Shown here one piece after another: positions 17,710 to 26,117 of a DNA stretch of 64,000 nt; within the stretch, counting starts at the first letter, position 1, and each line of letters starts with the position of its first letter. The stretch covers positions 1,860,001-1,924,000 of the forward strand of contig CAVUDO010000002.1 of NCBI GenBank assembly GCA_963740255.1, written 5' to 3'. The notes beneath the pieces are model-generated. The model made no database searches and was not told the origin of the DNA. It saw only the letters and a program-made list of their open reading frames with translations. A program made the translations under genes and the position numbers. The DNA is from CAVUDO01 sp963740255 (GTDB lineage Bacteria; Actinomycetota; Actinomycetes; Mycobacteriales; Cryptosporangiaceae).

Positions 17710-18425
17710 CCGTGCCGTTGCCCCGCCGGCTGTTCGCCGAGTTCCTCGGCACCGCACTGCTGGTCACTGCCGTGGTCGGGTCCGGCATCGCGGCGTCCCG
17801 GCTGTCCCCGGGCGACGCCGGGCTGCAGCTGCTGGAGAACTCGGTCGCCAGCATGCTGGCCCTGGGCGTCCTGATCCTGGTCTTCGGCCCGGTGTCCGGA
17901 GCCCATCTCAACCCGGTGGTGTCCGCCGCCGCCTGGTGGCTGCACCGGCGCGACGGCGCCGGGCTGTCGGCGCGCGAGCTGGCCGGCTACGTCGCCGCGC
18001 AGACGGTGGGCGCGATCGGCGGCGCGATCCTGGCCAACGCCCTGTGCGCCCTCGCGCCGGTCACCTGGTCGGCCACGCCGCGCGCCGCGCCGTCGCTGTG
18101 GCTGAGCGAGATCGTGGCCACCGCCGGACTGGTCCTGCTCGTCTTCGCCCTCGTCCGCACCGGCCGGACGTCGGTCGTTCCCGCGGCCGTCGGGGCCTAC
18201 ATCGGCGCGGCGTACTGGTTCACCTCCTCCACCTCGTTCGCCAACCCGGCGGTCACCGTCGGCCGCGCGTTCACCGACACGTTCGCCGGGATCGCGCCCG
18301 CCTCGGTGCCCGCGTTCGTCGGTGCCCAGCTGGTCGGCGCCGCGGTCGGGGTGATTGCCCTGACCGTGCTCTACCCGACGCCCACGCCCGCCACCGCCAC
18401 CAGCCCGGAGACCGTCCGCTCATGA
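17706..18425 (+). CDS. aqpS: MIP-family channel, probable arsenite-conducting aquaglyceroporin (AqpS-like)
   Basis: A 239-residue protein with six transmembrane helices and two half-helix loops. NPV is at 69-71 in the first loop, NPA at 180-182 in the second, with Arg187 as the selectivity-filter arginine. The ATG overlaps the arsR stop and its own stop overlaps the arsC ATG. In Sinorhizobium meliloti an arsR-aqpS-arsC operon uses the channel to let As(III) from arsenate reduction leave down its gradient. The same logic is inferred here, in place of the usual ArsB/Acr3 pump. Confidence 0.85.
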   Translation: MTVPLPRRLFAEFLGTALLVTAVVGSGIAASRLSPGDAGLQLLENSVASMLALGVLILVFGPVSGAHLNPVVSAAAWWLHRRDGAGLSARELAGYVAAQTVGAIGGAILANALCALAPVTWSATPRAAPSLWLSEIVATAGLVLLVFALVRTGRTSVVPAAVGAYIGAAYWFTSSTSFANPAVTVGRAFTDTFAGIAPASVPAFVGAQLVGAAVGVIALTVLYPTPTPATATSPETVRS

Positions 18426-18829
18426 CACCCAAGCCCAGCGTGCTGTTCGTCTGCGTCCACAACGCCGGCCGTTCCCAGATGGCCGCCGGCTGGCTCCGGC
18501 ACCTCGCGGGCGACCGGGTGGAGGTGCGCTCCGCCGGCTCGGCGCCGGCCGACCAGGTCAACCCGGCAGCGGTGCGGGCGATGGCCGAGGTCGGCATCGA
18601 CCTCACCGGACAGGCGCCCAAGATCCTGCGCCACGCCGACGCCGAAGCCTCGACGGTCGTGGTCACCATGGGCTGCGGCGACGTGTGCCCGGTCTTCCCC
18701 GGGCAGCGCCACGAGGACTGGGAGCTCGACGATCCCGCCGGGCGGGGACTGGACGCCGTCCGGACGATCCGCGACGAGATCCGCACCCGGGTGGAACGGC
18801 TGCTCACCGAGCTCGGAGTGGGCCGGTGA
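18422..18829 (+). CDS. arsC: arsenate reductase, low-molecular-weight phosphatase type
   Basis: A 135-residue protein with the PTP-like loop VCVHNAGRS (nucleophile Cys11, Arg17, Ser18) and Cys85/Cys89 in MGCGDVCP. A later DWELDDPAG supplies the general-acid Asp. The cysteines fit thioredoxin- or mycothiol-linked reduction of As(V) to As(III); the latter is usual in Actinobacteria. It is the last gene of the arsR-aqpS-arsC operon, with ATGA overlap. Confidence 0.9.
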   Translation: MTPKPSVLFVCVHNAGRSQMAAGWLRHLAGDRVEVRSAGSAPADQVNPAAVRAMAEVGIDLTGQAPKILRHADAEASTVVVTMGCGDVCPVFPGQRHEDWELDDPAGRGLDAVRTIRDEIRTRVERLLTELGVGR

Positions 18830-18862
18830 GCGCCGTGGATGACTGGACTGCGTGACGGGCGG

Positions 18863-19372
18863 TCAGGTGCCGTCGTCGGGGACGCCGTCGCGGCGGTCGG
18901 TGTCGTCCTCGATCAGCTGGTAGAGCGCTCCCTGCACCCGCTCGACCCGCGGGACGTCGGCCAGCACGACCTGCCCCCGCTCACCCGCGGACTCCACCAC
19001 CAGCGTCCCGCTGCCGAGCATCCGTTCGAAGAGGTTGTGCTCGAACGACACGTCGTTGATCCGGGACAGCGCGATGTCGCGACCCGAGCGCGACAGCACG
19101 CCCTCGCGGAGCAGCACCCGGTGGGTGGTGAACACGAAGTGGGTGGTCAGCCACCGCAGGAACGGCCGCACGGTCGTGTACCCGACCAGCAGGACCGCCA
19201 CCACCGCGATCCCGAGCTGGACGCCCGGGACGGTGACGAACGCGATCGCGAAACCGGCCATGCCTCCGATCAGCACCAGCAGGAGAACCGGCAGCACCAG
19301 CATCTTCCAGTGCGGGTGCAGGTGGATGACCACCTCTTCGTCCTGCGCCAGCAGGCGCGCGGGAAACGCCAT
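18863..19372 (-). CDS. membrane bPH-domain (YdbT/bPH2-like) protein
   Basis: A 169-residue protein with two N-terminal transmembrane helices (about 22-62). A bacterial PH-like domain follows, recognisable by TTHFVFTTHRVLLREGVLSR and ALSRINDVSFEH. The ATG at 19372 is preceded by GGAGG at short spacing, which decides it over an upstream GTG. Function unknown; similar proteins lie near the tRNA/cell-envelope genes in many actinobacteria. Convergent with arsC. Confidence 0.8.
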   Translation of the reverse strand: MAFPARLLAQDEEVVIHLHPHWKMLVLPVLLLVLIGGMAGFAIAFVTVPGVQLGIAVVAVLLVGYTTVRPFLRWLTTHFVFTTHRVLLREGVLSRSGRDIALSRINDVSFEHNLFERMLGSGTLVVESAGERGQVVLADVPRVERVQGALYQLIEDDTDRRDGVPDDGT

Positions 19373-19450
19373 GGTGCCTCCGAACCTCACGGCCGCCACC
19401 GGCCGTCGCGCGGCGGGGCGCCTGCGACGCTAGCGCGTCGGTGCGACCGT

Positions 19451-19520
19451 CGCGGGGAGGCGAGCCGACGCGGGACAGGCGAGCCCTCGCGGGGAGGCGG
19501 GCGCCGCGGGGAGGCGAACC
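19451..19520. repeat. imperfect tandem repeat between relA-like and bPH genes
   Basis: About four copies of a 16-base unit near CGCGGGGAGGCGAGCC occur at 19451, 19470 (diverged), 19488 and 19505, with 18-19 base spacing. They lie between the stop of the Rel-like gene and the bPH gene. No clear palindrome, so not an obvious terminator. Confidence 0.5.
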
Positions 19521-19527
19521 GCGGTGG

Positions 19528-21372
19528 TCAGGGCTCGATCGGGTCGTCCGGGCCGTCGTCCGAGCCGTCCACGATCTCGATCAGCCGGCGGGCGGTCTCC
19601 TCGGCGCACAGCCTGCCCTCGGCGACCGCGCCGCACAACTCCGGCGGGTCGGCGAGGCCGAGCGCGGCGGCCAGCGTGACCAGCGGGAGGTCGTGGGCGA
19701 GCACGCGCCCCCGGACGGCCAGCGCCATCTCGATCGCCCGGCGTCCGGCCACCACCGAGCGGTCCGGCCCCTGCTCGGCGAAGAACCGCCGGATCTGCAC
19801 CTGGGCCTGCGGACTCCGGGTGAACTCCAGCCATTCCTGGCTCGGACCGCCGTAGTCCGGCGAGATCAGCACCTCGACCACGTCGCCCTCCGACAGCGGG
19901 CTGGACAGCGGCGTGAGTTGGCCGTTCACCTCGGCACCGAAACACCGGTCGCCGAGCTGGGTGGACAACGCGTACGCGAAGTCCACCGGCGTCGCGGCGG
20001 CGGGCAGGCTGACGGCCTCGCCGGTGGGCGAGAAGACGACCATCTGGTGGTCGGAGAGGTCGTTGCAGAGGGTGGCCAGGAACTCGTCCGGCTCGGCGGT
20101 GTCGGCCTGCCAGTCGAGCACGCGCTGCAGCCAGTCCAGCTCGCACCGTTCCCGGCCCGGCTGCCGGCCGCTGTAGCGGTGCAGCGCGGCGATGCCGTAC
20201 TCGGCCACCCGGTGCATGCCCTCGGTCCGGATGATCACGTCCAGCGGCCGGGACTGCGGACCGATCACCGTCGTGTGCAGCGACTGGTACATGTTGAACT
20301 TCGGCGCGCCGATATGGTCCTTGAACCGGCCGGGCACGGGGTGCCAGCGGCCGTGCACCATCCCGAGCACGGCATAGCAGTCGCCCGGCTCGCCCTGGAC
20401 GACGATCACGATCCGGGCGCCGTCCACCTGCCGGTCGGCCTTGCGGAGCTGGTCGTACACCGACCGCAGGTGGCGCGGGCGCGAGGTGGCGTCGGCCGGG
20501 ATGCGGGCCGTCCGCAGGTCGCGCCGCACGTCCCGGAGCACGAGCCGCAGGTAGGCGTCCCGCTGTCCGGCCGTCTCGTCCAGCCGCCGTCGGATGTCGG
20601 TGTGGGCCTCGGGCATCAGGATCGAGAACGCCAGGTCCTCCAGCTCGCGCTTGACCACGTGGATGCCGAGCCGTCCGGCCAGTGGCACCAGCACGTCGCG
20701 GGTGGCCCGGGCGATCCGCTCCTGGGACGGCCCGGACTTGAAACGCAGGGTGCGCATGTTGTGCAGCCGGTCGGCGAGCTTGATCACCAGCACCCGCGGG
20801 TCCTTGCCGGCGGCCAGGATCATCTTGCGGATCGTCTCGGCCTCGGCGGCCCGCCCGAACCGCACCTTGTCGAGTTTGGTGACGCCGTCGACGAGGTGGG
20901 CGACCTCGTCGCCGAAGTCCTCGCGCAGGGCCTCCAGCGTGTAGGAGGTGTCCTCCACCGTGTCGTGCAGCAGCGCCGCGACCAGGGCTACCGAGTCCAT
21001 GCCCAGGCCGGCGCAGATCTCGGCCACCGCGAGCGGGTGGGTGATGTAGGGCTCGCCGCTCCTGCGGAGCTGCCCGTCGTGCATCCGGTCGGCGATCCCG
21101 TACGCCCGGCGCAGCGCCTCCAGGTCGGCCCGGGGGTGGATCGCGCGGTGCCGACGCAGCAGGGTGGCCAGCGGGTCGGGTTCGCGGCTGCGGCGGACGC
21201 CGGGCACGGTGGTCGTCGACGTGGTCCAGCCGCGCAGGGCGCGCAGCACTCGGCTGGAGCCGGCGCGCGCGGTCTCGGCCACCGCTGTCGGGGCCGCCAC
21301 GGGAAGGTACGCGTCGGCGCGTCGGAGGAGCGGCAGCGCGTCGGGGCCCAGCGGGCTCACGGCCTCGCTCAT
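19528..21372 (-). CDS. RelA/SpoT homologue with intact hydrolase and degenerate synthetase domain
   Basis: 614 residues, starting at an ATG preceded by GGGAGGTGG. The N-terminal HD hydrolase keeps all its signature residues: RRSGEPYITHP (His112), LLHDTVEDT (His136, Asp137, Glu140, Asp141) and IKLADRLHNMR (Asp201). The synthetase keeps RFKD (349-352) and YQSLHTTV. However, the segment normally containing the Mg-binding Asp is shortened, and the catalytic vEvQIRT reads LDVIIRT. AAHW is AALH. A TGS domain follows, and the ACT domain of full-length Rel is missing. Inference: a (p)ppGpp-hydrolase-biased paralogue rather than the main Rel. Confidence 0.8.
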   Translation of the reverse strand: MSEAVSPLGPDALPLLRRADAYLPVAAPTAVAETARAGSSRVLRALRGWTTSTTTVPGVRRSREPDPLATLLRRHRAIHPRADLEALRRAYGIADRMHDGQLRRSGEPYITHPLAVAEICAGLGMDSVALVAALLHDTVEDTSYTLEALREDFGDEVAHLVDGVTKLDKVRFGRAAEAETIRKMILAAGKDPRVLVIKLADRLHNMRTLRFKSGPSQERIARATRDVLVPLAGRLGIHVVKRELEDLAFSILMPEAHTDIRRRLDETAGQRDAYLRLVLRDVRRDLRTARIPADATSRPRHLRSVYDQLRKADRQVDGARIVIVVQGEPGDCYAVLGMVHGRWHPVPGRFKDHIGAPKFNMYQSLHTTVIGPQSRPLDVIIRTEGMHRVAEYGIAALHRYSGRQPGRERCELDWLQRVLDWQADTAEPDEFLATLCNDLSDHQMVVFSPTGEAVSLPAAATPVDFAYALSTQLGDRCFGAEVNGQLTPLSSPLSEGDVVEVLISPDYGGPSQEWLEFTRSPQAQVQIRRFFAEQGPDRSVVAGRRAIEMALAVRGRVLAHDLPLVTLAAALGLADPPELCGAVAEGRLCAEETARRLIEIVDGSDDGPDDPIEP

Positions 21373-21640
21373 GCGCCCACCTCCCGCGGCGGCCGGGGGC
21401 GGTCGTTGCCGCCGGTTATCCGGATGGTAAGCGGAAGGGGGACGGTGCGCCGCCCGCGGGTGGGGGAGTTGACGCGCTCCTGAGCTGAATCGGTCCTGAT
21501 GGGAGAGTTCCGGCCCGGAAGGCACGATCAGGTGGGCGCTCGATCCCGAAATAGCATGGTTCGCCGGCGGCAACCCTGGCCTGCCAAAGGGTCCTCAAGC
21601 GACCGATCCCGGTCGGAAACGACCCGAGCTGGGCAGGTGT

Positions 21641-22324
21641 CTAGACCAGACGCCGGTCCACGGCCCAGCGGGAGAGCTCATAACGATTCGACATCTGTAG
21701 TTTCCGCAGCACGCTGGACACGTGCGTCTCGACCGTCTTGACCGAGATGAACAGCTCGGACGCGATCTCCTTGTACGCGTACCCGCGGGCCAACAGCCGC
21801 AGCACCTCGCGCTCGCGGTTGGTGAGCAGGTCCAGTTCCGGGTCGCGCACGACGGTCTCCGGACGCTGGGTGAACGTGTCGAGCACGAAGCCGGCCAGCC
21901 GCGGGGAGAACACCGCGTCGCCGTCGGCCACCCGGCGGATCGCGTCGGCCAGCTCCGGTCCGGCGATGGTCTTGGTGACGTAGCCGCGGGCACCGGCCCG
22001 GATCAGCCCGATCACGTCCTCGGCGGCGTCCGACACGCTCAGCGCCAGGAACCGCACCTGCGGGTGCCCCGGCCGGACCGCCTCCAGCACGGCCCGGCCG
22101 CCGCCGTCGGGCATGTGCACGTCGAGCAGGACGACGTCGGGCGTGAGCCGGCCGATCGCGGCGACCGCCTCGGCCACGCTGCCCGCCTCACCGACCACGT
22201 CGACCGCCCCGCCGAGCTCGGCCCGCACGCCGGCCCGGAACATCGCGTGGTCGTCCACCAGGAACACCCGCGGCAGCGGGGCGGATGCGCCGGTTCCCGC
22301 GTCGGTCGGTGGGTCGTCGGTCAT
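21641..22324 (-). CDS. LuxR/NarL-type response regulator, LiaR-like
   Basis: 227 residues. The receiver domain has acidic LVDDH, the phospho-acceptor Asp in VVLLDVHMPDG, and the closing Lys in GYVTKTI. The C-terminal LuxR helix-turn-helix is LTNREREVLRLLARGY then ISVKTVETHVSSVLRKL. The ATG overlaps the stop of the histidine kinase gene upstream, so the two form a coupled two-component operon. Confidence 0.92.
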   Translation of the reverse strand: MTDDPPTDAGTGASAPLPRVFLVDDHAMFRAGVRAELGGAVDVVGEAGSVAEAVAAIGRLTPDVVLLDVHMPDGGGRAVLEAVRPGHPQVRFLALSVSDAAEDVIGLIRAGARGYVTKTIAGPELADAIRRVADGDAVFSPRLAGFVLDTFTQRPETVVRDPELDLLTNREREVLRLLARGYAYKEIASELFISVKTVETHVSSVLRKLQMSNRYELSRWAVDRRLV

Positions 22325-23634
22325 GGTTGGCCTCGCTGCATCGTGAGTCGTACCTCGGTGCCCTCGCCGGGCCGGCTGCGGATCTCGGCCTTGCCGTTGT
22401 GGCGCTCCATCCGGCCCAGGATCGACCCGCTGATCCCGTGCCGGTCCGACTCGACCGTATCGGGATCGAAGCCGCTACCCCGGTCGCGGACGAAGACGCT
22501 CACCTGTTCCGGCTCGACCTCGGCGTAGAGCGCCACCGTGGCCACCCCCGCGTGCTTGCCGGCGTTCACCAGCGCCTCCCGCGCGGCGTGCACGAGCGCG
22601 ACCAGGTGCGGGTCGAGGTCGCAGTCCCCGACCACCACCGCGTCGACGCTCACCGCGAACGCGTCCTCGACCTCAGCGGCAGCGGCCTCCAGTGCCGCGG
22701 CGAGCCGCTCGGACGCCGACGCGGCCGGCTTGTAGAGCCAGTTGCGCAGCTCCCGCTCCTGGCCGCGGGCGAGCCGGGTGACCTCGCGCGGATCGTCGGA
22801 GGAACGTTGGATCAACGCCAGCGTGTGCAGCACCTGGTCGTGGACGATCGCCGCGATCTCGGCCCGCTCCTGCGAGCGGATCCGCTCGCGCCGCTCGCTG
22901 CGCAGGTCGGTGACCGTCTTGACCAACCACGGGCCGAGCACCACCCCGACCCCGACCAGCACGACGCCGCCGAACAGCAGTCCGTCGCGGATGGCGGTCA
23001 GCTCGCCGGTGAAGGCCAGGAACCCGATCAGCCCGACCATGACCAACCCGCCCCCGGCGGCCACCCTGATCACCGTCGTCGCCCGGTCGGCGGCGAACAC
23101 CGCCCCCAGCCACGGCACGCGCGGCGAGGCCGCCGTCCAGCGTTGGCGCTGCGTCTCGCCGGCCCGCCGCCACAGCAGCCCCGCACCCACCGCAACCACG
23201 CCGAGGCACCAGACCAGCACCAGCTGGCTCTCGCCGCCCAGCATCGTCAGCAGCAGGATGACGCCGGTGCCGAGTACGAGGAACGCGACCAGCTGCCCGC
23301 CGTCGCGCCGGGCACGCACGGGCCCGGCGGGGTCGTCGCGCAGCACGGCCCAGAACACCGCGTAGAGCACCGCCCCGATGCCACCCGGGATCAGCAGCAG
23401 GAGGAACCCGAACCGGACGCCCAGCGGTGAGACGTCCAGGTGCCGGGCGATGCCGGACGCGACGCCGCCGAGCACCCGCTCGTCGGCGCGCCGGTACAGG
23501 GTGGGGGGCGCAGGCGGGAGCGGGGGATGCGGCTGGGACTGCTCGCGGGCTCGCTCTACGTCCTGCGCCGCATCCCCCGCTCCCGCCTGCTCGTGAAGGC
23601 TTTGCGGGGTGCCACCGTAGGGAGGTGCGGTGAT
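22321..23634 (-). CDS. PspC-domain sensor histidine kinase, LiaS/VraS-like
   Basis: N-terminal PspC domain (TLYRRADERVLGGVASGIARH), several transmembrane helices, a HisKA_3 segment with phospho-His in AIVHDQVLHTLALIQ, and a HATPase domain (EALVNAGKHA, DRGSGFD, HGISGSILGR). A start at the first in-frame GTG (23475) would cut into the PspC motif. The frame stays open upstream. An ATC codon at 23634 preceded six bases away by GGAGGAG gives a sensible N-terminus (ITAPPYGG), so I mark that as the probable start although ATC is very rare. If GTG is used, the protein is 384 residues. Coupled to the response regulator. Confidence 0.75.
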   Translation of the reverse strand: MTAPPYGGTPQSLHEQAGAGDAAQDVERAREQSQPHPPLPPAPPTLYRRADERVLGGVASGIARHLDVSPLGVRFGFLLLLIPGGIGAVLYAVFWAVLRDDPAGPVRARRDGGQLVAFLVLGTGVILLLTMLGGESQLVLVWCLGVVAVGAGLLWRRAGETQRQRWTAASPRVPWLGAVFAADRATTVIRVAAGGGLVMVGLIGFLAFTGELTAIRDGLLFGGVVLVGVGVVLGPWLVKTVTDLRSERRERIRSQERAEIAAIVHDQVLHTLALIQRSSDDPREVTRLARGQERELRNWLYKPAASASERLAAALEAAAAEVEDAFAVSVDAVVVGDCDLDPHLVALVHAAREALVNAGKHAGVATVALYAEVEPEQVSVFVRDRGSGFDPDTVESDRHGISGSILGRMERHNGKAEIRSRPGEGTEVRLTMQRGQP

Positions 23635-23808
23635 GGGGGGCTCCTCCGGTCGGGTCGGGCTGGGTGAAATCGAGCCGTTCTGATCGTCACATGCGGGCAG
23701 GCGCCATGGCCACCAGGCGTGACCCTGAGAGGCGGGAGCGGCGCGGTCAGGGATCGTTCAGGGTGGTACCGGATGGTCGCGGCGGGGCGGAGGCCGCACG
23801 ATCGAACC

Positions 23809-25461
23809 ATGCCACCTGACGCTGCCACCCCGCCGCCGGACGAGACCGGTCACGAGCCGCCGCCGCCTCCCGAGGCCGACGCCGCCCGTACCGCCGACCC
23901 GTCCGACAACAGCCCGACTCCTCACGCCACCCCGACATCCGACGCCGGCACTCCGGCCGCCGGACCGCGCCCCGCACCCGATGCCGGTGCGCCGGCGCCC
24001 GACGCCGGTGTCCCCGGTGCCGGTGCCGGCCAGGTCCCCCCGTCGGCGCCTCCCGGCGGACCGGGTTGGGCCCCGCCGCCGGGCGGCTGGGCGCCTCCCC
24101 CCGGCACCGACCGGCGGCTGTTCGTCCGCACCCGCGAGTCCCGGATCATCGCCGGGGTCTGCGGCGGACTGGCGCGCGCCACCGGCACCGACCCGATCCT
24201 GTTCCGGGTGGTGCTGGCGGTGTTGGCCTTCTTCGGCGGAATCGGCCTGGTGCTGTACCTGGCCGCCTGGCTCCTGCTGCCGGCCGAGGGCGACACCGCC
24301 GCGCCGCTGGAGGCGCTGTTCGGCAGGGGCCGGTCGAGCACCTCGTCCCTGCTGACCGTCGTGCTCGGGATCGGCGCCGTCGTCGGACTCGCCGTCGCGC
24401 TGAACAGCGGGCTCTCGACGACCGTGCTGCTGGTTGCCCTCGTCGTGGGCATCGTGCTGCTGATGCGGCGCGGTCCCGCCGGGCCGGTCGGTCCGGGTGG
24501 GCCCGTGGCCGCCGTTCCGGGCGCGGGGAACCCGTACCCGCCGGCCGGACCTCCGTCCGGCGGTGGCCACCCGGCGCCCGGCGCGGTCCCGTACGACCCC
24601 GGCGCGCCGTTCCACCCCGCGCCCGCCGCGCCGACCCCGGCGACCTGGGCCGCGGCCACCGCGGGAGCCACCGCGACCGCTGCCCTGCCGCAGGTCCCGC
24701 CGGCCGGAGCGGCCTGGTCGGACCCGCCAGGTGCGACCCGGCAGGAAGGGTTCACCGCACCGTTCGCCCCCTACCGCGCGCCGTTCGCACCGCACGGTCC
24801 GTACGCGCCCCACTCGCCGCCCGTGCCACCGCGGCCCACACCGCCGCCGCGCCCGCCGAAGGAACGGTCGATACTCGGCCGGCTGACGTTCTCGCTGGTC
24901 TGCTTCGCGCTGGCCGTCCTGGCCATCGTCGACGTCAGCGGCGCGGACGTCGCGTTCACCGCCTACCCGGCGCTCGCCCTGACGGTGGTCGCGCTGGGCA
25001 TGCTCGTCGGAGCCTGGTTCGGGCGGGCACGCTGGCTCATCGCGCTGGGCATCGTGGCCGGGCTCGTGCTCGGAGCCGGGGCCGTCGCCGACCAGGTGTC
25101 CCGGTACGAGTCCGGCCGAACCACGACGTACGCACCGGCCACCTTCGCCGAGCTGCAGGACCGGTACTACGTCCCGTCCGGACACGTCGTGCTCGACCTG
25201 CGTCGGATCGACTTCACCGGCAAGGCCGCGGACGTCCAGGTCGAGGTCGGCGCCGGCGAGGTCGACGTGCTGCTGCCGCCCTCGGTGGACGTCGAGGTGG
25301 CCAGCTCGCTGGGGTCCGGCCACTCGAGGGTCCTCGGCAGCGAGGACGGGGGGGTCGGCCTGGACAACTTCCGCTCGGACCTCGGCCCGGACGGGGCCGG
25401 CGGCGGCGAGCTGCGCCTGAACATCGAAATGGGAGTCGGCGACCTGGAGGTCACGCGATGA
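23809..25461 (+). CDS. PspC-domain membrane protein with LiaF-like C-terminal domain
   Basis: About 550 residues. A Pro-rich cytosolic N-terminus (1-95) leads to a PspC domain at 101-160 (RTRESRIIAGVCGGLARAT). Several transmembrane helices, a long Pro/Ala linker, further helices, and an extracytoplasmic beta-rich domain follow (VVLDLRRIDFTGKAADVQVEVGAGEV ending in MGVGDLEV) resembling the LiaF C-terminal region. It is divergent from the PspC-kinase/LuxR pair. By analogy with LiaFSR it may restrain or signal to the kinase on envelope stress. The ATG at 23809 is chosen from composition; the ribosome-binding site is weak. Confidence 0.8.
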   Translation: MPPDAATPPPDETGHEPPPPPEADAARTADPSDNSPTPHATPTSDAGTPAAGPRPAPDAGAPAPDAGVPGAGAGQVPPSAPPGGPGWAPPPGGWAPPPGTDRRLFVRTRESRIIAGVCGGLARATGTDPILFRVVLAVLAFFGGIGLVLYLAAWLLLPAEGDTAAPLEALFGRGRSSTSSLLTVVLGIGAVVGLAVALNSGLSTTVLLVALVVGIVLLMRRGPAGPVGPGGPVAAVPGAGNPYPPAGPPSGGGHPAPGAVPYDPGAPFHPAPAAPTPATWAAATAGATATAALPQVPPAGAAWSDPPGATRQEGFTAPFAPYRAPFAPHGPYAPHSPPVPPRPTPPPRPPKERSILGRLTFSLVCFALAVLAIVDVSGADVAFTAYPALALTVVALGMLVGAWFGRARWLIALGIVAGLVLGAGAVADQVSRYESGRTTTYAPATFAELQDRYYVPSGHVVLDLRRIDFTGKAADVQVEVGAGEVDVLLPPSVDVEVASSLGSGHSRVLGSEDGGVGLDNFRSDLGPDGAGGGELRLNIEMGVGDLEVTR

Positions 25462-25808
25462 AACGCCACGCCACGGACACCGTCTCGCTCGTGTTCGGTC
25501 TGCTCTTCGCCGCGGTTGTCGGCTGGTGGGGGATCTCGGAGGTCACCGGCGGGTCGGCGGAACTGCCGGCAGCCTGGATCGGCGTCGCCACCCTGCTCGT
25601 GATCGGCGTCGTGGGCCTGGTCAGCGCGCTCCGGCCCCGCCCGGCCGCACGACAGGCGGTACCCGCCATAGTCCCGACGTCCGAGGCCCCGACGTCTACG
25701 CCGACGTCTCCGGCCGGGTCGGCGTCCGACGGCCCGACTCTCCCGGACCTCACGCCCGCCGAACCGGCGTCCGACGGTCCCGAGCAGGGCACCCGAGGTG
25801 GCGCATGA
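25458..25808 (+). CDS. small membrane protein coupled to the PspC/LiaF-like gene
   Basis: 116 residues with two hydrophobic helices (about 8-25 and 38-58) and a Thr/Pro/Ala-rich tail. Its ATG overlaps the stop of the PspC gene and its stop overlaps the next small ORF. No family recognised. The coupling suggests it belongs to the envelope-stress module. Confidence 0.65.
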   Translation: MKRHATDTVSLVFGLLFAAVVGWWGISEVTGGSAELPAAWIGVATLLVIGVVGLVSALRPRPAARQAVPAIVPTSEAPTSTPTSPAGSASDGPTLPDLTPAEPASDGPEQGTRGGA

Positions 25809-25909
25809 GCACCGCGGCGCCAATCCTGGGCGCGGTGCTCGTGCTGGCGGTCGCCGTCCTGCTCGACTCCGCCCCGCCCGGCGCCAGCCGCCCGCACCGC
25901 CGGCCGTAG
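25805..25909 (+). CDS. 34-residue single-helix peptide
   Basis: A very small ORF starting at an ATG that overlaps the stop of the preceding gene. It encodes one hydrophobic helix (PILGAVLVLAVAVLL) followed by a basic, Pro/Arg-rich end. The exact ATGA coupling, repeated for the third time in this operon, is the main support. It could be a real regulatory membrane peptide or chance. Confidence 0.45.
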   Translation: MSTAAPILGAVLVLAVAVLLDSAPPGASRPHRRP

Positions 25910-25952
25910 CGCACCGGCCACCGGCCGCCCCGGTCAGCAACCGCTGGCCGGG

Positions 25953-25997
25953 CCGGCGGTGTGTCCGGACCGGGAGGACGGCCGGACACACCGCCGG
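25953..25997 (+). terminator. 16-bp perfect hairpin after the PspC operon
   Basis: CCGGCGGTGTGTCCGG at 25953-25968 pairs perfectly with CCGGACACACCGCCGG at 25982-25997 around a 13-base loop. A third, partial copy of the right arm follows at about 25999-26009. No U-tract follows, as is common for actinobacterial terminators. It lies 44 bases after the last small ORF and before psd. Confidence 0.6.
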
Positions 25998-26117
25998 ACA
26001 CACCGCCGGATCCACGCCGAAATGCACCGCCGGACGCGATGCCTGTCGCCCCGCCCTGCCGACCTATGCTGGGGCATCGCCCTGCGACCCACCCTTCCGC
26101 CGACCTCAGGTAAAGAG

